Made by a program: the position numbers and the translations under genes
Origin: Hamadaea sp013361475
Lineage (GTDB): Bacteria; Actinomycetota; Actinomycetes; Mycobacteriales; Micromonosporaceae
Assembly: GCF_040654195.1 (NCBI RefSeq)
Contig: NZ_JBFAHM010000004.1
Coordinates: 496,001 to 560,000, forward strand
DNA length: 64,000 nt
Reading direction: 5' to 3'
Notes under the pieces: generated by a model
What the model saw: only the letters and a program-made list of their open reading frames with translations
The model's database searches: none
What the model was told of the DNA's origin: nothing
In this document: positions 50,934 to 59,303 of the stretch, piece after piece
Numbering within the stretch: position 1 is the stretch's first letter
Layout of the letters: each line of letters opens with the position of its first letter

Positions 50934-51889
50934 GCCTCCTCCTTCCGGCGTCCCAGCATCCGCAGGTAGACCAGCGCGATGACGAGGTTGATGAGCAGCA
51001 TGAGGAACGAGATCGCCGACCCGAAGCCGAGCTGACCGCCGGACAAGGCCACCTTGTACACGTAGACGGCCAGGATCTCCGACTTCTGCTCGGGCCCGCC
51101 CGCCGTGATCAGATACGGTGCGAAGTCGTTGAACGTCCACAGACTGATCAGCAGCAGGTTGGTCAGGATGTGCCCGCGGATGCGCGGGAACACCACGTCC
51201 CGCAGCTGCTGCCAGGTGTTGGCCCCGGCCAGCTTCGCCGTCTCCAGATGCGACGGCGGCACGTTACCCAACGCGGCGCTGTACAGCATCATCGAGAACG
51301 CCGTGCCCCGCCACGTGTTGAACACGATGATCGACAGCATCGGGTGGTCCAGCAGCCAGGCCGCGCCCGGCGTGTGCAGGACCGCGTTCAGCGTCCCGGC
51401 GTCGCGGTCGAGCAGCGCGATCCATAGGAACGCCACCACCGAACTTGGCAGGATCCACGCCAGCAGCACGAACGCCTCGACGATGCGGCGCATCGGGCCA
51501 CGGCGGTCGCGCAGCGTCCACGCGATCGCGAAGCCCAGACCGGCCTGCCCGATCACCGCCGACCCGAGCACGAACTGCAACGTCAGACCCAGCGACGTCA
51601 GGAAACGGTCGTCGCCCAGCGCCGTCGTGTAGTTGTCCAGCCCGACGATCTCCGGATGCGCGGCGGCGAGCCCGGTCAGCCGGTAGTTGGTGATGCCGAG
51701 ATAGATCGTCCAGGCCGCCGGCAGGACGAGGAACAGCACGATGAGCACCATGCTGGGCACCACGAACGCGGCCGCCCGGGCGCGGCCGAGCCCGGCGGCG
51801 TCCGGGGACGCGCCGTCGCGGCGCGCCCCCGGCTCTTGCTGCGTGCTGGTGTCCTCGGTGGTGTCAGGACTGGACGTTGCCTGCACCAC
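50930..51889 (-). CDS. Sugar ABC transporter permease (MalF/UgpA-type)
   Basis: 319 residues. After a charged N-terminus (about 35 residues, DTSTQQEPGARRDGAS) come six membrane helices starting AFVVPSMVLIVLFLVLPAAW and the EAA-type motif HLETAKLAGANTWQQLRDVV. Ends AAEA-like (GRRKEEA). It pairs with the permease at 50106-50933. GTG 51889 overlaps the binding-protein gene by 26 bases; GTG 51886 is also possible. Confidence 0.93.
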   Translation of the reverse strand: MVQATSSPDTTEDTSTQQEPGARRDGASPDAAGLGRARAAAFVVPSMVLIVLFLVLPAAWTIYLGITNYRLTGLAAAHPEIVGLDNYTTALGDDRFLTSLGLTLQFVLGSAVIGQAGLGFAIAWTLRDRRGPMRRIVEAFVLLAWILPSSVVAFLWIALLDRDAGTLNAVLHTPGAAWLLDHPMLSIIVFNTWRGTAFSMMLYSAALGNVPPSHLETAKLAGANTWQQLRDVVFPRIRGHILTNLLLISLWTFNDFAPYLITAGGPEQKSEILAVYVYKVALSGGQLGFGSAISFLMLLINLVIALVYLRMLGRRKEEA

Positions 51890-53258
51890 CGACGATCCCC
51901 TCCACCTTCTTCTGATACTCGGCGGCCGCGTCCGCCGCGCTCTTGCCGGACACGACCGCGGCGGTCGCCTCCTGCAACGCCACCGACACCTGCGGATACA
52001 CGGCCAGCGGCGGCCGGTACGCGGTCAGTGGCAGCACCTTCTGCGACACGAAACTGAGCATCGGGTCGGCGGAGAGGACGTCCTTGTTGACGTCCATCCG
52101 GGCAGTGATCCGGGCCGCCCCGGCCAACTCGGACTTGACCGCCTCGGCCGAGCTCATGAACGACAGCAGCTCCCAGGCCTGCGCCGGGTACTTGCTGTTG
52201 GGGTTCACGACGCGTACGCCGCCGCCGGACATGCTGACGAAGTCCTGGCCCCGGATGCCGCCCCCGGGCTGCTTGGCCGGGATCAACGCGTACCCGACGG
52301 TGGTGTCCCGGTCGGCCATCTTCGCGATGCCCGACTTCGGTTCCACGACGCTACGCCAGAAGTAGTCGCCCTCGCCGAGGATGCCGATCTTGCCCGCGGC
52401 GAACATCTCGAAGGACTTGTCCCGGCCCTTGGCCTCCTGCTGCAGCTTCGGATCGCCGAGGCCGCCGCCGTACACCTTGGAGTAGAAGTCGAGCATGTCC
52501 TTGACCGGCTGGTTGGCGCCGGCCCACTTGCCGTCCTTCCAGATCTCGCCGCCCGCGCCCACCAGCAGCGGCAGCGCGCCCTGCATGGAGGTCGCCTCGC
52601 CCATCGCGGTGCCGGCGTTGATCTGGATCGGCGTGACGCCGGGGAGGGTCTTGAGCTTGGCCCCCGCGTCGAGGATGTCCTGCCAGGACTTGGGCTGCCA
52701 GTCGGCCGGCAGGCCCGCCTGGGCGAACAGCTTCTTGTTGAAGTAGAGGACGCGACCGTCGGTGCCCTGCGGCACGCCGTACTTCTTGCCCTCGAACGTG
52801 CCGAGGCCCTGGACGGACTGCGGGATCTGGCTCCAGCCCTCCCACGAGTCCACTCCGGCGCCGGCGACGTCCGCGAGCGGCTTGATGTAACCGGCCTGGG
52901 CGAACTCGCCGACCCAGATGCCGTCGATGGCGATGACGTCGGGGCCGGCCTTGCTGCGCAGGTCCAACGCCAGCTTCGTCTTGTACTGCTCGTCGTCGAC
53001 GCCGCTCGGCACGAACGTCACCTTGGCGGTGACGCCCTTGGCCTTCTGCGCCTCGATGAACTTGGGGATGACCCAGTCCTGGATCCACTGGGCCCCGGCT
53101 GAGTTCTTGCCGCCGACGATGGAGTTGGCGGCGATGGTGAGGGTGATGTTCTTCGCGTCCGCGCCGGACGGCTCGTCGGAGCCGCAACCGGCCATGGTGA
53201 GAGCGAGAGCGGTGAGCGCGGCGACCGCGCCCGTAGTCGTTCTACGCTGAACTGACAT
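51864..53258 (-). CDS. Extracellular sugar-binding lipoprotein (ABC transporter)
   Basis: 464 residues. Lipoprotein signal peptide with lipobox LTMAGC (Cys25) then mature protein. The pattern DVIAIDGIWVGEFAQAGYIK, YGVPQGTDGRVLYFNKKLFA, KSWQDILDAGAKL and SGGGVRVVNPNSKYPAQAWE is characteristic of SBP_bac_1 family sugar binders. It presents the glycoside to the permeases. Likely the first gene of the minus-strand mannoside operon. ATG 53258 has AAGGGAAG nearby. The operon runs from here to 43091. Confidence 0.95.
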   Translation of the reverse strand: MSVQRRTTTGAVAALTALALTMAGCGSDEPSGADAKNITLTIAANSIVGGKNSAGAQWIQDWVIPKFIEAQKAKGVTAKVTFVPSGVDDEQYKTKLALDLRSKAGPDVIAIDGIWVGEFAQAGYIKPLADVAGAGVDSWEGWSQIPQSVQGLGTFEGKKYGVPQGTDGRVLYFNKKLFAQAGLPADWQPKSWQDILDAGAKLKTLPGVTPIQINAGTAMGEATSMQGALPLLVGAGGEIWKDGKWAGANQPVKDMLDFYSKVYGGGLGDPKLQQEAKGRDKSFEMFAAGKIGILGEGDYFWRSVVEPKSGIAKMADRDTTVGYALIPAKQPGGGIRGQDFVSMSGGGVRVVNPNSKYPAQAWELLSFMSSAEAVKSELAGAARITARMDVNKDVLSADPMLSFVSQKVLPLTAYRPPLAVYPQVSVALQEATAAVVSGKSAADAAAEYQKKVEGIVGGAGNVQS

Positions 53259-53306
53259 GGTGCTTCCCTTCGGCGACTGGGGTGACTCGAAAGGCTGGCG
53301 TTGCTC

Positions 53307-53335
53307 AGAATGTCATGACAACCTGCCGACGTAAA
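53307..53335 (-). promoter_or_regulatory. Promoter of the mannoside operon with TGTCATGACA operator
   Basis: Minus-strand -35 TTTACG (53335-53330) and -10 CATTCT (53312-53307) with a 17-base spacer. The perfect palindrome TGTCATGACA (53311-53320) overlaps the -10 and spacer, a position where a bound GntR protein would block RNA polymerase. Confidence 0.55.
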
Positions 53336-53397
53336 TGACTGCCGGGAAATCTTCACGTAACAGATCGGACGCCGGTTGTTGTTAGGACATCCAGACG

Positions 53398-53426
53398 TTC
53401 AGATGATCAATCTCTTGACGCATAAT
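53398..53426 (+). promoter_or_regulatory. Promoter of the GntR gene, leaderless
   Basis: -35 TTCAGA (53398-53403), 17-base spacer, -10 CATAAT (53421-53426), six bases before GTG 53433. Confidence 0.55.
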
Positions 53427-53432
53427 GACGGC

Positions 53433-54176
53433 GTGGACGGCCTCGCGCAACTCATCCGGATCGACCGGTCCAGCCCGGTCCCGCTCTATTACCAGGTCGC
53501 GCAGCGGATGCAGGAACTCATCGAGTCCGCACAGCTGCCGCCGGGATCCCGGCTGGACAACGAGATCACCCTCGCCGACCAGCTCGGCCTGTCCCGGCCG
53601 ACCATGCGGCAGGCGATCGGCCACCTCGTCGACAAGGGACTGCTCGTCCGCAAACGCGGTGTCGGCACCCAGGTCGCCCAGCGCCGCGTCAGCCGGCAGG
53701 TCGAACTCACCAGCCTCTACGACGACCTCGACCGCGCCCGCCGCCGGCCGCGTACCGAAGTCCTCGCGTTCGAGGTGATCACCGCCCCGGCCGCCGCCGC
53801 AGCCGCCCTGCACCTGCCGGCCGGAGCCGACGTGCTCCACGTCGAACGACTCCGGTACGCCGAAGACGAACCCCTCGCCGTCCTGCGCAACTACCTGCCC
53901 GCCGGGCTCGCCGACATCAGCCGCGACGCCCTCGCCGACCGCGGCCTCTACCAAGTCCTGCGCGACAGCGGCATCCAGATGCGCATCGCGGATCAGACCA
54001 TCGGCGCCCGCAAAGCCAGCACCGCCGAGGCCAGGCTGCTCGGCGAAGTCCGCGGCGCTCCCCTGCTCACCATGTCGCGGACGGCATACGACCCGGCCGG
54101 GCACGCCGTCGAGTACGGCGACCACGTGTACCGGGCCTCGCACTACTCGTTCGAACTCACCCTGCTCTCCCGCTGA
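53433..54176 (+). CDS. GntR family regulator with UTRA domain
   Basis: 247 residues. N-terminal winged helix-turn-helix (VPLYYQVAQRMQELIESAQL, LADQLGLSRPTMRQAIGHLV, KGLLVRKRGVGTQV) and a C-terminal UTRA ligand domain (VITAPAAAAAALHLPAGADV, VLHVERLRYAEDEPLAVLRN, YDPAGHAVEYGDHVYRASHY). UTRA proteins bind phosphorylated sugars and act as repressors. It is divergent from the mannoside operon and should bind TGTCATGACA. The GTG start is supported by the leaderless promoter; a longer frame is rejected. Confidence 0.93.
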   Translation: MDGLAQLIRIDRSSPVPLYYQVAQRMQELIESAQLPPGSRLDNEITLADQLGLSRPTMRQAIGHLVDKGLLVRKRGVGTQVAQRRVSRQVELTSLYDDLDRARRRPRTEVLAFEVITAPAAAAAALHLPAGADVLHVERLRYAEDEPLAVLRNYLPAGLADISRDALADRGLYQVLRDSGIQMRIADQTIGARKASTAEARLLGEVRGAPLLTMSRTAYDPAGHAVEYGDHVYRASHYSFELTLLSR

Positions 54177-54185
54177 CCCGTCTGA

Positions 54186-54845
54186 TCAGGTCACCAGCCC
54201 CCGGCGGTACGCGTAGATCACCGCTTGGACGCGGTCCCGCAGGTCGAGTTTGGTGAGGATGCGTGAGACGTAGGTCTTGACCGTCTCCTGGCTGATCACC
54301 AGCGCCGCGGCGATCTCGCCGTTGGACAGGCCGTCGGCGATCAAACGCAGCACCTCCAGCTCGCGCGGCGTCAGCGGGCCGTCGTCGGGAACGTTCTCGG
54401 CGGGACGGATTCGCGCCGCGTACCGGCCGACCAGTTGCCGGGTCACCTCGGGCGCCAGCAACGCCGCCCCGCTCGCGACCGTCCGGATGCCGGTCAGCAA
54501 CTGTCCCGGCGGGGCGTCCTTGAGCAGGAAGCCACTCGCCCCCGCCCGCAGCGCCGCGTAGACGTATTCGTCCAGGTTGAACGTCGTCACCACGAGCACC
54601 TTCACGGGGTGCGCCACGCCGATGCCGGCCAGTTGGCGGGTCGCCTCGATGCCGTCGAGCACCGGCATCCGGACGTCCATCACCACGACATCGGGGTGCA
54701 ACCGCCGGGCCAGGTCGACCGCGGCACGCCCGTCACCGCAGTCGCCCACCACCTCCAGATCCGGCTGGGCGTCGATGATGGTTGTCAGGCCGGTCCGGAT
54801 CAGTATCTGGTCGTCACAGACGAGCACCCGGATCGGAGCGCTCAC
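54186..54845 (-). CDS. LuxR/NarL-family response regulator
   Basis: 219 residues. Receiver domain with DDQ at 11-13, phospho-acceptor Asp57 in VVVMDVRMP, and Lys in GASGFLLKDAP. C-terminal GerE helix-turn-helix: LTPRELEVLRLIADGLSN and ISQETVKTYVSRILTKL. The GTG at 54845 overlaps the kinase stop by four bases (GTGA). It forms a translationally coupled trio with the kinase and a membrane protease. Confidence 0.95.
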   Translation of the reverse strand: MSAPIRVLVCDDQILIRTGLTTIIDAQPDLEVVGDCGDGRAAVDLARRLHPDVVVMDVRMPVLDGIEATRQLAGIGVAHPVKVLVVTTFNLDEYVYAALRAGASGFLLKDAPPGQLLTGIRTVASGAALLAPEVTRQLVGRYAARIRPAENVPDDGPLTPRELEVLRLIADGLSNGEIAAALVISQETVKTYVSRILTKLDLRDRVQAVIYAYRRGLVT

Positions 54846-56032
54846 GACGCGCCTCCGGCGGGAATCCGGGCGCGGACGACGAAACCGCCACCGGCCCGCT
54901 GCCCCGCGCTGAACTCCCCGCCGAGCACACCGACGCGTTCACGCAGCCCGGCGAGGCCACGGCCGCTCCCACCCGGAGACGAGGTGACCGTCTCCCGGCC
55001 GTCTGTGCTGACCTCCACGATGATCTCCTGGGGTGCGTGGTGCACACGGACCGCCGTACGGCTGCCGTGGGCGTACTTGAGGGCGTTGGTCAGGGCCTCC
55101 TGCACAACGCGGTAGGTCGCGACTTCGGCGCTGCCGGCTGTCTGCTGTGGACTGCCTTCCTCGACGAACTCCACCGGCTGGCCCGCGCGGCGAGTCTGCT
55201 CCACGAGGTCGCGCAGTTCGCCGATGACGACCGGCCCGAGCGCGCCTAGGCCGGGCAACCCGGCTGCCATGGCCGGCTCCGCGTCGTGGTCGGGGTTGAG
55301 CAGGTCGAGCAGGTGCCGCAGATCGGTGATGGCCCGGCGGCCGGTGCCGCTGACCGCAGCCAGGGTCTGATCAAGGCGTTCCGGTGCGGCAGTCAGGTAC
55401 CTCGCCGCTTCCGCCTGCACGACCATCGCGGTCACATGATGGGTCACGACGTCGTGCAGTTCCCGGGCGATGCGGGTCCGTTCGGCCGCTCGGGTGGCCT
55501 CGGCGAGGTGGCGGCGGCTTTCGGCCTCAGCCGCCCGGGACAGGCGCAGCCACGCCCCGATCCCCCAGGCGATGGCCAGCGCCAGGTAGAACGTGGTGAA
55601 GCCGGACACGCCCTCGCCCGAACCACGCCGGTCCAGTTCCACCGCCAGCAACGCGTACGCCACCGTGCCCACGACCACCGTTTCGCGCCAACGACGTCCC
55701 AAGTGCAACGCGGTGCTCAACAGGGCGATGGGAAGCGCGGTGCCCGCCACGGTGTGGAAGCGGAGGAGTTGATCGGCGGCGAAGCCGAGCGACACCAACG
55801 CGAGAGACAGTCCCGGCCAGCGGCGGCGCAGGGCAAGCGGAAGGCTTTCGAGAGCGATCACGACGACGGCCAACGCGCTGAACGGCCGATCGGGGAGGTT
55901 GCCCATCTGCGTGCCGTTGCTGTGCAGAGCCGGGATGACCGAGCCTACGGCGAGCGCCAACGCCAACGGGAGATCCCGGACCGTGACAGGCCACCGCCGC
56001 CATCGGTCCAGGATCCGCTGGTGGTCGATCAC
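54842..56032 (-). CDS. Sensor histidine kinase (NarL-type, HisKA_3)
   Basis: 396 residues. About five or six membrane helices in the first 160 residues (RDLPLALALAVGSVIPAL, FSALAVVVIALESLPLAL, TALPIALLSTALHL, FYLALAIAWGIGAWL), then ERTRIARELHDVVTHHVTAM with phospho-acceptor His193, and an HATPase domain (VVQEALTNALKYAHG, GRGLAGLRERVGVLGG). GTG 56032 overlaps the protease stop (GTGA). The sensed signal is probably membrane stress or a lipid-soluble compound; this is inference from the many helices. Confidence 0.92.
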   Translation of the reverse strand: MIDHQRILDRWRRWPVTVRDLPLALALAVGSVIPALHSNGTQMGNLPDRPFSALAVVVIALESLPLALRRRWPGLSLALVSLGFAADQLLRFHTVAGTALPIALLSTALHLGRRWRETVVVGTVAYALLAVELDRRGSGEGVSGFTTFYLALAIAWGIGAWLRLSRAAEAESRRHLAEATRAAERTRIARELHDVVTHHVTAMVVQAEAARYLTAAPERLDQTLAAVSGTGRRAITDLRHLLDLLNPDHDAEPAMAAGLPGLGALGPVVIGELRDLVEQTRRAGQPVEFVEEGSPQQTAGSAEVATYRVVQEALTNALKYAHGSRTAVRVHHAPQEIIVEVSTDGRETVTSSPGGSGRGLAGLRERVGVLGGEFSAGQRAGGGFVVRARIPAGGAS

Positions 56033-56877
56033 CGGGAAAGAGTAGCGGTCGCCGCCACCCCGGCGGCACGCCGCCGGAACGGCACCAGGTGACCGCGGCG
56101 TCGGGCCAGCACCAGGAACGCTCCCGTCATCACGAGCCCGGCGACCAGTGCGAAGAGGCTCGCCTCCGGACCGAACTCGCCACCACTGATCGCGGTCGGG
56201 CCAGACAGTACGCCGTGCAGCAGCCCGTCCGGCGCGCCCTGACCGGAGACGCCCGTTCCGAAGATCCCGCCCTCGGCGAAGTTCCAGGCGAAATGCAGCC
56301 CGATCGGCACCCACAGGGTACGGGTGGCTGCGTAGGCCGCGCCGAGCATGCCGCCCGCCTCGACCGCGATGGCAAGCGTGCTCCACAAACTGGCGTGGGG
56401 GTTGAACATGTGCGCCATGCCGAACAGCAGAGCGGTGAGGACCAGCGCCGGCCAGGTGCCGATGCGCTCCTCGACGAACCGGAACAGCACACCGCGGAAC
56501 ATCAGCTCCTCGGTCACAGCGGCAGCGGCGGTGAACCCCGCCAACGCGATCGCACCGCCGACGGAGCCCCAGCCGTCGACCCGGTAGCCGCCAGACAACG
56601 CGATCGCCGCGATGACAGCCGCGAACATCGCGAAGCCGAAAAGCGCGCCCCGGCCGAACGCGGCGAGTGCGCCGTTCCGCCCCACCTCGGCCGGCTCACG
56701 GCGTTCGGTCCGGCGCACCACCCAGGCGTACGCCACCAGCGCGAGCACCGCAGTGGCCACGCCGAGCACCAACGTGAGCGGCACGTTCCACTGCACGGCG
56801 CCGACCGCGCCACTACCCGCGATCGCGACCACCGCAACGGCCACGAGCTGCGCCAACAGTCGCAAAAACAGTCGCAT
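56029..56877 (-). CDS. CPBP (CAAX protease-like) intramembrane metalloprotease
   Basis: 282 residues with about eight membrane helices. Conserved CPBP motifs: TEELMFRGVLF (EExxxR), FGMAHMFNPH (His) and GLHFAWNFAEG (HxxxN). These are the catalytic residues of the Rce1-like family (bacteriocin self-immunity, protein processing). The stop overlaps the kinase GTG by four bases, an unusual partnership that suggests the protease takes part in the signalling. ATG 56877 gives a proper N-terminus (MRLFLRLLAQLVAVAV). Confidence 0.88.
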   Translation of the reverse strand: MRLFLRLLAQLVAVAVVAIAGSGAVGAVQWNVPLTLVLGVATAVLALVAYAWVVRRTERREPAEVGRNGALAAFGRGALFGFAMFAAVIAAIALSGGYRVDGWGSVGGAIALAGFTAAAAVTEELMFRGVLFRFVEERIGTWPALVLTALLFGMAHMFNPHASLWSTLAIAVEAGGMLGAAYAATRTLWVPIGLHFAWNFAEGGIFGTGVSGQGAPDGLLHGVLSGPTAISGGEFGPEASLFALVAGLVMTGAFLVLARRRGHLVPFRRRAAGVAATATLSR

Positions 56878-57248
56878 GACGAACCTTCCCCCAGATCCCG
56901 CGGCCGGAGCGCCGCGGCTACCCCGAACGCTATGGATTCGCAGGCCCGGAATCGTCACCGCGCAGCGGACAGTTGCCGGTAGCTCTCCCGGGGGACAAGC
57001 CACCCGGCCGGCCGATCCGCTACGCGCCGCTCGTCGGCAGCGACGGGATGTCTCCTGGCACCGCCCGAAGCCGACCTCGCCCGGCCTCGACGGCTGGGCG
57101 AGGTGGCGCTGCTCGCCCACGCTCGCCGCGCCGACCCGGACGACGCCTCGCGAGATCGAGGCATTGACCGCCTTTCCGTCGGGCAATAGCCTGCTGCCGA
57201 TGACCTTGGGCGACGGAGCCCGGGCGTCCACGTTCTGGGGAGGACGAC
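56878..57248. other. Intergenic region
   Basis: 371 bases between the CPBP gene (-) and the secreted protein (+). It should hold the promoter of the three-gene operon and of the secreted protein. A hairpin ACCTCGCCC (57074-57082) / GGGCGAGGT (57096-57104) with a 13-base loop is present. I see no supported gene. Confidence 0.45.
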
Positions 57249-58187
57249 ATGCGTCTCGGTAGACGGTTGGCGATAGTGGTCGGACTGGTGCTCGGAGTGC
57301 TGACCCTGGTGGGGCAGCCGGCCAACGCCGCCTACTACAACACGTACACGACCATCGCCGGCTTGCCGAACACGAGCTGCTGCACCGGCGTACAGGGGTT
57401 CGCCGCCGGATCCACCTATCTGTACTCGGTGAAGAACCACACCAACTACGACGACCTCGCCGTCATCTACCGGGTCAACAAGTCCACCGGTGACCGGGTG
57501 CTGATGACCAACGGCACCAACGGCGGCACCACCAACACCTGGCTCGGCCACGCGAACGACATGACGATCGTCGACATCGACAGCCAGCACCACCTCTTCG
57601 TCGTCACCATGGAGTCAACCGGCGCGCAGCTGGTGAAGCTGCGCTACGACGGGACCACCTACTACTACGCCGGGTCGTTCCAGATCCGTCTCAACGGTGC
57701 GGTGGCGGCGCCGTCCGGGGTCAGCCGCGTCTCCCAGGACAGCACGACGATCAGGTTCATGTTCAAGAGCGGCCGGACCGTCTACAACGGCAGCATTCCG
57801 CTGCGCGCCAACACCGGGACCATCGACTTGACCAAGGCATTCGACCTGCAGGTCGAGGGCGCCCTCGTCAACGGCGCCCCGGTCTCGGACATCACGACCT
57901 TCCTCAATCAGGGATTCTTCTACGACGCGACGAAGAAGGTCCTCTACTACCCGCTGACGAAGGAGAACCGCAGCATCGTGCTCGTCTACCGGAACATCTC
58001 GCCGACGACGACGGGCACCGCGCCCGCGGCCAGCGATCTTTCGTTCCGGATCACGTCCTCGGCGTACACGACGTTCGAGATCGAGGGCGTGGGGCTCAGC
58101 GGCGGCATCCTGTACTTCAACACGAACCGGTCGAACGCCGACGGTTCCGCCGACGGGGTTCACTCGTTCAACGCCTACGTCGCCTAG
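57249..58187 (+). CDS. Secreted protein, possibly beta-propeller
   Basis: 312 residues. Sec signal peptide (MRLGRRLAIVVGLVLGVLTL, cleavage after ANA near residue 27), then repeated beta-rich blocks (YSVKNHTNYDDLAVIYRVNK, TMESTGAQLVKLRYDGTTYY, GFFYDATKKVLYYPLTKE, GLSGGILYFNTNRSNADG). The pattern suggests a propeller or lectin-like fold. Two adjacent Cys (SCCTG). No enzymatic motif is recognised. The ATG has GGGGAGG about seven bases upstream. Followed by a strong bidirectional terminator. Confidence 0.8.
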   Translation: MRLGRRLAIVVGLVLGVLTLVGQPANAAYYNTYTTIAGLPNTSCCTGVQGFAAGSTYLYSVKNHTNYDDLAVIYRVNKSTGDRVLMTNGTNGGTTNTWLGHANDMTIVDIDSQHHLFVVTMESTGAQLVKLRYDGTTYYYAGSFQIRLNGAVAAPSGVSRVSQDSTTIRFMFKSGRTVYNGSIPLRANTGTIDLTKAFDLQVEGALVNGAPVSDITTFLNQGFFYDATKKVLYYPLTKENRSIVLVYRNISPTTTGTAPAASDLSFRITSSAYTTFEIEGVGLSGGILYFNTNRSNADGSADGVHSFNAYVA

Positions 58188-58193
58188 TGCATT

Positions 58194-58234
58194 CGGACTC
58201 GCTGCGGCTCGGTGGTCGAGCCGCAGCGGGTCCG
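58194..58234. terminator. Bidirectional hairpin terminator, 18-bp stem
   Basis: CGCTGCGGCTCG (58200-58211) pairs with CGAGCCGCAGCG (58217-58228), loop of five bases, and the stem continues for six more pairs (one G-U) to 58194 and 58234. It lies between the convergent secreted-protein and GNAT genes. Confidence 0.8.
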
Positions 58235-58239
58235 TCCGA

Positions 58240-59127
58240 TCAGCGGACGATGACGAGGTTGGCCATGTCGACGACCGCGCGGTAGCCCAGCGCCGCGTAG
58301 ATCTTGTTCGAGGTCGGGTTCGCCTGGTCGGTGAACAGGCACGCGCGGGCGCCGTCGGCGACGATGCGGCGGGACACCTCCGCGACGGCCGCGCTGGCCC
58401 AGCCGCGTCCGCGCTGCTCCGGCGGAGTGTAGACCGGGCCGACCCGGGCCACGCCGTACGACGGCGGGTTCGCTCCGGTCAGATGCACGGGTACGCCGTC
58501 CTCGTCGACCCAGAACCAGATGTTCTTCGTGACCAGGTTCTGCAGCGTCTCCTCCCGGTCGGGCACCTGGTGGAAGCTGGTGCCCCGGGCGCGACCGGCT
58601 TGCTCGTCGGCGTCCGCGCCGAAGGCTTCGTACCAGGCTTGGACGAGGTCGACGTCGGCTTCGGTCGCACGGCGTAGTTCGCCGGGGACGGGCGTCGGGG
58701 GGATCAGGTCGCCGAGTTCGTGGAGCCGGGTGTGCTGGCCGACTTCGACCGTGCCGCCCTGGTGGCGTACGAGTTCGGCGGCGCACAGCTGGACGGCGGG
58801 CAGTGCTCCGTTGATCGCCGTGATGTCTTCCCCACGTTCCTGCAGCGCTCGGCCGAGGGCGACAGCGGCTTCATCCGGCATGGGCAGCAGGAACGGCGGA
58901 TAGGGCTCGAAGGGAGCCGTACGCATTCCAGCGCCGACCACCGCGCCGGACTCGTCGCGCACGACGAGCCACCAGTTACGTTCCGGCTGTTCCTTGCCCT
59001 GGGCGAGCTGCGCCGCCGTACGCTCGGCGAGCGTGGCCACGACGGTGCTCACCACCGGATTCGCCGCGAGATGGTCACCGGCGGCGGCGAGGAACTCGAC
59101 AGGATCGGTCAGGAACTCCAGCTGCAT
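58240..59127 (-). CDS. GNAT family N-acetyltransferase
   Basis: 295 residues. The acetyl-CoA binding region in the C-terminal half reads VGPVYTPPEQRGRGWASAAV (QRGRGWA) and LFTDQANPTSNKIYAALGYR; the first half is a related but degenerate domain (WWLVVRDESGAVVGAGMRTA), giving the two-domain layout seen in actinobacterial GNATs such as mycothiol synthase-like proteins. Substrate unknown. ATG 59127 is preferred because TAGCGT lies six bases before it; GTG 59133 would overlap the -10. Confidence 0.88.
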   Translation of the reverse strand: MQLEFLTDPVEFLAAAGDHLAANPVVSTVVATLAERTAAQLAQGKEQPERNWWLVVRDESGAVVGAGMRTAPFEPYPPFLLPMPDEAAVALGRALQERGEDITAINGALPAVQLCAAELVRHQGGTVEVGQHTRLHELGDLIPPTPVPGELRRATEADVDLVQAWYEAFGADADEQAGRARGTSFHQVPDREETLQNLVTKNIWFWVDEDGVPVHLTGANPPSYGVARVGPVYTPPEQRGRGWASAAVAEVSRRIVADGARACLFTDQANPTSNKIYAALGYRAVVDMANLVIVR

Positions 59128-59133
59128 CCGCAC

Positions 59134-59139
59134 ACGCTA
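59134..59139 (-). promoter_or_regulatory. -10 box TAGCGT, leaderless start of GNAT
   Basis: Minus strand TAGCGT precedes ATG 59127 with six bases between; no ribosome binding site. Confidence 0.45.
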
Positions 59140-59178
59140 CCGAGCGTGCAACGCCGACCGCAGCCCATTTGCCGCCGG

Positions 59179-59235
59179 TCGGTGGAACGCCGTATACCTC
59201 ACCGATCGGCGGTGAGGTGCGTGACGTTCCACCGA
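59179..59235. terminator. Nested hairpins downstream of SDR gene
   Basis: Inner arms ACCTCACCG (59196-59204) and CGGTGAGGT (59210-59218), loop of five. Outer arms TCGGTGGAACG (59179-59189) and CGTTCCACCGA (59225-59235) are also exact complements, separated from the inner ones by short unpaired stretches. It lies between the SDR stop (59304) and GNAT start, so it probably terminates the SDR transcript. Confidence 0.65.
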
Positions 59236-59303
59236 GGCCAGAGCAGGTGGCGGCCATAACGCTGCCCCGCCGGCTCGGCAGCGTCGACCGGTGCCCCGGC
59301 GCG

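Noticed and set aside
54814..55249. Small plus-strand frames opposite the kinase
   Set aside because: Shadows of the kinase reading frame with no ribosome binding sites.
56033..56044. TACTCT six bases before the kinase GTG as a leaderless promoter
   Set aside because: It lies inside the CPBP coding sequence, and the GTGA overlap explains kinase translation; kept as coincidence.
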